Shown here one piece after another: positions 43,801 to 46,702 of a DNA stretch of 46,702 bases (within the stretch, counting starts at the first letter, position 1; every line of letters starts with the position of its first letter). The notes under the pieces were generated by a model. That model saw only the letters and a program-made list of their open reading frames with translations, did not search any database and was not told the origin of the DNA. Position numbers and translations under genes: made by a program. The DNA comes from Verrucomicrobia bacterium UBA1200 (GTDB lineage: Bacteria; Verrucomicrobiota; Kiritimatiellia; RFP12; UBA1067), in assembly GCA_002309765.1 (NCBI GenBank), contig DBXY01000043.1, forward strand, positions 2,981 to 49,682, given 5' to 3'.

Positions 43801-45504
43801 CGCGACCGTAAGGCTGTTTCCGTTCAGATCGAGCGTGACACCATTTGCGAGCGTGACCGCCGCGGCGCTCCAGTCGGCATCAGCGCCGAGAATGTATTTC
43901 ATTGTATGCTCGTCGGGCACCGCACCAGACAGCGCCCCGCCGAGGATGTTGGTGCAGCTCCAGTTGAGGGGATCGGAAAGACTGTTGTTGTTCGCGCCGC
44001 CCGTCCACACCGCCGTAACCGGCGCCGTCACGACCTTGACGAGGATTCCGTTTTCGCCGACCGCCTCGGCCGTCGTTTCCGTAGGAGCGGAGAGTTCCGC
44101 GCACGAGACCGCACTTTCCACGCCCGTGCCCAGCGTAAAGCCGTCCGCGGAAAGCAGGAACTGCGTGGATGCGAGCGCAGACGTGTCGAAACGGATCTTC
44201 GCGCCGGAATTGAGCGCGATCGAGTTGGTGACGAATGTCGTTACGGGAACTTCCGCGCCGGAACAGGCGAACTCAAGCGTTCCACCGTTGAGCGTGAACG
44301 ACTCGCCGTACCTGACGCCGTCCGCGGCGGCCAGCGTCACCTTCGCGCCGGAGGCTACGGCGACGCTTCCAAGACTTCTGCCTTCAAGGGTCGTCACCGG
44401 GCCGGCGATGGCAAGCGTGCCCGCCTGGACGTCGATTCCGCCGGTGAAGCACACGGCCGTAGGCACGGCGAGGGTGCCCGCGCCCGCCTTCACGATCTTG
44501 ACGTTGCCGTGTATGGGCGCGACGTCCACAAGCGACGTCGGCGACTCTCCTGCGGTCGTGATGGTCAGCGAGCCGCTGTTCCCCGCACCTTCGGGAACGA
44601 GCGCAGGCCCAGCGGTTAACGTTCCGTAGCCGCTGTTGCCATAGAAGCGCTCCGTGACCGTGCACCAGAATCCGGCCTTGCCCGCGTTCGCTCCCGAAGC
44701 GCAGATCACGGGGACAAAATCGCGCTTGAGCTCATCGCCCTCGTACACCTTGCAGGAATAGACCTGGCACCGGCAGGGCCAGAACTTGCCGCCGTTCGAC
44801 ACCTGGTTGTTGGCGAAGATGTAGTCGGTTCCCCACGTGTTGGGGCCATTCCCGTTACCGGTGCCGAGATTTGCCGCCCGGGTGCCGTCCTCATAGTTGG
44901 CGTAGCTTGCACCGCCCTTGTCCAGACGCACGTCGTACATCGTGTTGACCTTCACTGCCGAGCCATCGTGCTCGGCCGTGTCGTAGTAGAAGAATTTGCC
45001 GCTGTGAATCCAGCCGCCCAGCTGACACGCTCTTCGGGTGTTGTCGGTGAGATCACGACAGCCGTAGAATACGGCATATCCGTAGTTCCCGGAGTAGCTT
45101 ACATCCTGAAACACCACCCGGATGTCAACCTTCGTCGTGCCGGTGTGGTTGTAGCCGGTATCTACATACTGGATCTTCGAAAGACCGCCGCCGTTGTTCG
45201 CGCCTTCCTGCGTGGCCTGGGTGTACAGGATTTTCTGATAGGCAATGCCGTCCGGCGCAAGAATGACGTTCTGGTCTGTCGTATCTACGACAATGCCGCC
45301 GCCCGTGATGTCCGAAACCGTCAGGTTGTGGCCGTTCAGGTCGATGGTCGCGCCCTCGGCCACGGTCACCGTGCCGAACTCCGTCCAGTCGGTGTCCTCC
45401 GTCAGCGTGACGCTCTCGGTGACATTCGTCGCGGCAAAGGACGGAAGCGTCGCCCCCGCAGCAAACACAAGCGCAGCTACGGCTAAATTGCGTATGTTTT
45501 TCAT
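40897..45504 (-). CDS. Large secreted protein with three tandem lectin-like repeat units
   Basis: A 1535-residue exported protein. The start MKNIRNLAVA has AAAGGA 8 nt upstream, and the signal peptide ends near LPSFAA. Three ~505-residue units follow, each opening with a beta-repeat marker DLNG[HN]xLTV (near residues 55, 558 and 1065). A concanavalin/LamG-like module is marked by QY[IV]DTGY (near 112, 620 and 1115) and GGWIH. PEGAG.SGSLTI and beta-solenoid residues come next. Units 1 and 2 end in a WTGxANNN...NWSCTN linker; unit 3 is shorter and diverges. The C-terminus is DLILAFMPGTTFIIR. It is probably a surface or extracellular glycan-binding protein; no catalytic site is seen. No anchor domain is recognised. 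Confidence 0.88.
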   Translation of the reverse strand: MKNIRNLAVAALVFAAGATLPSFAATNVTESVTLTEDTDWTEFGTVTVAEGATIDLNGHNLTVSDITGGGIVVDTTDQNVILAPDGIAYQKILYTQATQEGANNGGGLSKIQYVDTGYNHTGTTKVDIRVVFQDVSYSGNYGYAVFYGCRDLTDNTRRACQLGGWIHSGKFFYYDTAEHDGSAVKVNTMYDVRLDKGGASYANYEDGTRAANLGTGNGNGPNTWGTDYIFANNQVSNGGKFWPCRCQVYSCKVYEGDELKRDFVPVICASGANAGKAGFWCTVTERFYGNSGYGTLTAGPALVPEGAGNSGSLTITTAGESPTSLVDVAPIHGNVKIVKAGAGTLAVPTAVCFTGGIDVQAGTLAIAGPVTTLEGRSLGSVAVASGAKVTLAAADGVRYGESFTLNGGTLEFACSGAEVPVTTFVTNSIALNSGAKIRFDTSALASTQFLLSADGFTLGTGVESAVSCAELSAPTETTAEAVGENGILVKVVTAPVTAVWTGGANNNSLSDPLNWSCTNILGGALSGAVPDEHTMKYILGADADWSAAAVTLANGVTLDLNGNSLTVADITGSGVVVDVANDLDHTIRSDANGVMYLEMEYLQTTGTYSGNSYNWGNQYIDTGYSHNRNTVVDLKVAITSTTSNWYCYYGSRKDWGATQIGGWIHTTSRWHYSYLSSTGSEQDLNGQNGKEKLQYTVDVPFLTHLECVGPCTIDGVLYNVANGDSSGTTDWLFAVNHAGLGIGSSYMAKAKMYYCVIREKDGDALVVKRNFRPAMRVLDGKPGMLDIENGVFYVNLRADGDFMVLPVKKSSSPAAGSLTIKVAAETTTSLADLAPICGNVKVVKAGEGTLAVPTTGVYFTGGIDVQEGTLALAGPVTSLEGANLGNVAVASGAKVALSGADGVKYGEAFAINGGTLELVCAGTATPVTTYVTNSITLNDGAKIRFDTSAFQSTQFVLSTDGFLLGNGMESAVSCVELSAPTETIAEAQGANGIRVTVVTAPVTAVWTGAANNNDFNDPGNWSCTNIVGGALSGAIPDEHTATFALAADADWTAVGTLTLAGDVTLDLNGHSLTVAGIAGDGTVIDSGAQQSVLRGSDGTNYAVLEYLQSSATQYIDTGYRHNASTIVDMKVAITGSTTDWYAYYGSRTSEGNANELGGWIHRNVHWKGVAGAKGDTSWTFTQNVPFLVHLAAPVDAVCSLDGHTFTHPYTGTDSGQNDLLFAMKQGSSTVGWKAKADIYYCTVREVETVMRDFVPVKRIPDGKPGMFDKANGVFYVNNGTGEFTPGPVSVPEGAGESGSLRFEVPEGETATCNVLLVGDIKVVKDGAGTLEMAKASQMYFGGTEIAAGTMKPDTSGLALPCGMEGTTIFAAADGVIDFSGNAGMQKYVYDFADGAKALNGGAAISSGAFIFTSFHTPVSTGAFTASLSDGATLDLIEWDGEWPLSGVTAAAGMEESPTTVTLKVDMGSEKFKNLAKSRDAATGENNGYLLTFGGARTEYTAFELDPVSAKSYRLIEDENGDLILAFMPGTTFIIR
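41600..45345 (-). repeat. Tandem ~1.51-kb coding repeats
   Basis: Three units within the giant gene, with markers at about 45342, 43833 and 42312 (spacings ~1.51-1.52 kb). Units 1 and 2 are closest in sequence around the WTG linker and VVTAPVTAVWTG. Unit 3 shares the first half only. Long near-identical segments make unit gain or loss by recombination plausible. Confidence 0.75.
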
Positions 45505-45529
45505 TGTCGTTTTCCTTTCTTCGTCTTCA

Positions 45530-45542
45530 CGTCCACGGTGGA
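45530..45542. promoter_or_regulatory. Short palindrome upstream of the 1535-residue gene
   Basis: gtccac-g-gtggac lies 25 nt before the start codon, in the likely leader. It may be a small hairpin or operator. No convincing -35/-10 pair was found nearby. Confidence 0.25.
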
Positions 45543-45671
45543 CATAGTAAATTGTACCCCCACCAGCAAATTTCCAGTACAACATTCGTTGCATAGTCAA
45601 TGCTGACAGTGCTTTCTTGTGAACTGGACGTATTATAGCACATCCAAATTTGGGGATACAAGGGGAATTAA

Positions 45672-46244
45672 TTATTCTGCGCACGGCCACTTGAAACCGA
45701 AGTCGCTGCGCTTGATTTTGCACATCGGTTCACCGTCTAGCCAGAAAACAATCCCCTCAATGATATGCGATTCCAGATAGGCTCGCAACCCGTCGAAAGT
45801 GCGAGGGCAATCGTATATGACTTCCGCACCATGGCGGACGAGGATGTCATGCGTAAGACCATAAGGGTTATTCTGGAAGTGAGGTCCGATCGCTTCGTAT
45901 GTCCCCGACTTCAGGTTGAAGCCGCCAGCATTGTAGAATGCGGCAAGATGCCAGTTGTCGGCGGTGTTCCTGAAGTCACATTCCAACCAGTGCGGCCAAT
46001 GCCCCGTGATGGGGTCGGGATCACAGCACGGGATAGTGCCAGACGGAGGCGTTTTGCCTTTCTTCGCGTCATATCGACGGTAGAACCTGCCGTCGATAAT
46101 AGCGCAGCATGTGCCGTCGATTTTGACCGTGGCAACGCCACGCCCATCAATCACCCATTCGAGACCCGGAGTAACCTCGTTTACGATACCTTTGCGATGC
46201 TGGGCATCGAATGTGCGTTTAAAAAGCGTCGGTATCTTCTTCAT
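45672..46244 (-). CDS. RLIG1/C12orf29-like ATP-dependent RNA ligase
   Basis: A 190-residue nucleotidyltransferase-type ligase. Motif I is K41-I-D-G-T45 followed by CC, where the lysine should carry AMP. Motif IIIa-like YEAIG has E117. NNPYGL (125-130) follows, then motif IV EGIVFW (163-168) and motif V K176-I-K178, ending RSDFGFKWP. KxDGTCC, NPYGL, HGA, EGIV and the final WP are hallmarks of the human C12orf29/RLIG1 family (formerly DUF5565), known to join RNA 5'-phosphate to 3'-OH ends. The protein is shorter than the human one (~325) but keeps all the catalytic motifs seen. AAAGGA precedes the ATG. It lies 167 nt upstream of the giant repeat gene. Role inferred: RNA repair. Confidence 0.85.
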   Translation of the reverse strand: MKKIPTLFKRTFDAQHRKGIVNEVTPGLEWVIDGRGVATVKIDGTCCAIIDGRFYRRYDAKKGKTPPSGTIPCCDPDPITGHWPHWLECDFRNTADNWHLAAFYNAGGFNLKSGTYEAIGPHFQNNPYGLTHDILVRHGAEVIYDCPRTFDGLRAYLESHIIEGIVFWLDGEPMCKIKRSDFGFKWPCAE

Positions 46245-46265
46245 AATTTTCCTTTCGGCATCAGT

Positions 46266-46285
46266 ACGCCTTTGGAGGCGTTTTC
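46266..46285. terminator. Small hairpin between SDR stub and RNA ligase
   Basis: acgcct-ttgg-aggcgt is followed by TTT in the plus direction. It lies in an 88-nt gap upstream of the RNA ligase start. It might terminate plus-strand transcripts or act in the ligase leader. Confidence 0.3.
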
Positions 46286-46332
46286 ACATCATATCCAATT
46301 GTTTATCCTCTTTATGGTAAAGAAGGAAAAGC

Positions 46333-46500
46333 TTACTTCGATAGCCTCCAGCCGAAATCAAGATCTCCCACAAACCACGGTCCCTGCTGGATGTCGATAA
46401 CGTGAACCGTTGCGCCTTCGCGAGCAAAGCATTCCGCGCAGCACTTACCAATGCCCTGCGCCCCGCCCGTCACAACCACAATCTTGTCTTTAAACATCAT
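46333..46500 (-). pseudogene. Short-chain dehydrogenase/reductase N-terminal stub
   Basis: A 55-codon frame begins MMFKDKIVVVTGGAQGIG, continuing KCCAECFAREGATVHVIDI. This is the first Rossmann beta-alpha-beta of an SDR, with the cofactor motif TGGAQGIG. After GPWFVGDL it changes to DFGWRLSK and stops. The catalytic YxxxK part (another ~190 residues) is absent. The 5' end has an intact AGGAGG ribosome site. The frame is probably still expressed but cannot be an enzyme. Confidence 0.7.
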
Positions 46501-46543
46501 TTCGCCTCCTCGTTTTATGGCCGACTCAAGTAATATACGCCAC

Positions 46544-46702
46544 TTACTGCGACTTTGTAGCCTGTACTGCCGTGGCGGCTATGGTGTTCACGATGTCGTC
46601 GACAGAACAGCCGCGAGAAAGGTCGTTGCAGGGGCCGGCAAGTCCCTGAAGAACGGCGAAGCACGATGCGCCGCACAAACGCTGGGCGATCTTGTAGCCG
46701 AT
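46544..46702 (-). CDS. pta: Phosphate acetyltransferase, second copy (3' end only)
   Basis: The last 52 codons of a gene running off the right edge: IGYKIAQRLCGASCFAVLQG, then LAGPCNDLSRGCSVDDIVNT. They align with the C-terminus of the Pta at 35490-36506 (KLVQRLAGATAFGP, LAKPVNDLSRGCSADDIVGT). The LSRGCS.DDIV block is family-specific. The copies differ enough to be separate genes rather than a recent duplication. Confidence 0.85.
   Translation of the reverse strand: MGYKIAQRLCGASCFAVLQGLAGPCNDLSRGCSVDDIVNTIAATAVQATKSQ

Noticed and set aside
41884..44619. Two long plus-strand frames (462 and 441 codons) opposite the 1535-residue protein
   Set aside because: They are antisense shadows of a GC-rich repeated coding region, rich in Arg/His/Ala, with no family pattern or ribosome site. 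The minus-strand frame has a signal peptide and recognisable modules.
46333..46350. DFGWRLSK at the end of the SDR stub as a piece of another RNA ligase (compare DFGFKWP)
   Set aside because: Only three residues match and no upstream ligase motif is present, so chance is more likely.
1..46702. tRNA, rRNA or riboswitch genes
   Set aside because: I looked for tRNA-like T-loop/anticodon patterns and known leader motifs in the gaps and saw none. A covariance-model scan would be decisive.

Overview
The window is a bacterial chromosome segment. It probably comes from a host-associated member of the Kiritimatiellota/Verrucomicrobiota-Lentisphaerae group. This is an inference from giant secreted proteins with WxG...NW modules, Tat-exported Gfo/Idh/MocA oxidoreductases, a heparinase-like lyase beside a MalG-type permease carrying a huge insert, and GH29 fucosidase. 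No rRNA, tRNA or single-copy marker was seen that would fix the taxonomy. Most genes lie on the minus strand.

Layout. 0-7 kb (+): stand-alone TrpB2-type tryptophan synthase beta chain with a clean terminator, a decayed IS3-family element beside a cloverleaf-forming DNA hairpin, then a secreted heparinase II/III-like lyase and a sugar ABC permease only 1 nt downstream. 7-12.3 kb (-): a tight six-gene operon folD > DUF493 > DUF2062 > ugpC/msmX-type ATPase > methyltransferase > DUF2723 membrane protein, with a sigma70-like promoter. 12.4-13.8 kb: Tat-exported oxidoreductase. 14-21.6 kb: accessory region with a secreted GH29 fucosidase, several unknown membrane or secreted proteins, an AAA/DUF4143 ATPase, a basic-secretory-protein-type peptidase, 9-nt-period dispersed repeats and gene fragments. 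21.7-29.8 kb (+): a 2706-residue secreted protein with an embedded LamG-like region and a complete SGNH hydrolase. 30.8-37.8 kb (-): ackA > pta > Tat oxidoreductase > tandem class II aldolase > M50 protease > RluD-type pseudouridine synthase. 37.9-40.4 kb (-): alkA-like glycosylase > MFS > NUDIX. 40.4-40.9 kb: gene fragments and an inverted repeat. 40.9-45.5 kb (-): a 1535-residue secreted protein built of three ~505-residue repeats. 45.7-46.7 kb (-): a small RNA ligase resembling the human C12orf29/RLIG1 family, an SDR 5' stub and the 3' end of a second pta.

How it fits together. The lyase, fucosidase, ABC permease and ATPase, oxidoreductases and tandem aldolase suggest breakdown of host or algal glycans, uptake of the oligosaccharides and fermentation to acetate through Pta-AckA with ATP gain. 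The giant proteins look like surface or extracellular glycan-binding or glycan-deacylating proteins.

The most unusual items are the bacterial RLIG1-like RNA ligase, the ~400-residue insert in the MalG-type permease, the aldolase whose second half has lost all metal ligands, the similar C-terminal tails of the two giant proteins, and a recurring pattern of 5' gene stubs (GxxExxY, RhuM-like, KilA-N-like, FMN reductase, SDR). Codon choice appears to differ between the core blocks (0-14 kb, 30.8-37.8 kb) and the accessory blocks (14.5-30.8 kb, 37.9-46.7 kb), so transfer or an assembly join should be considered.
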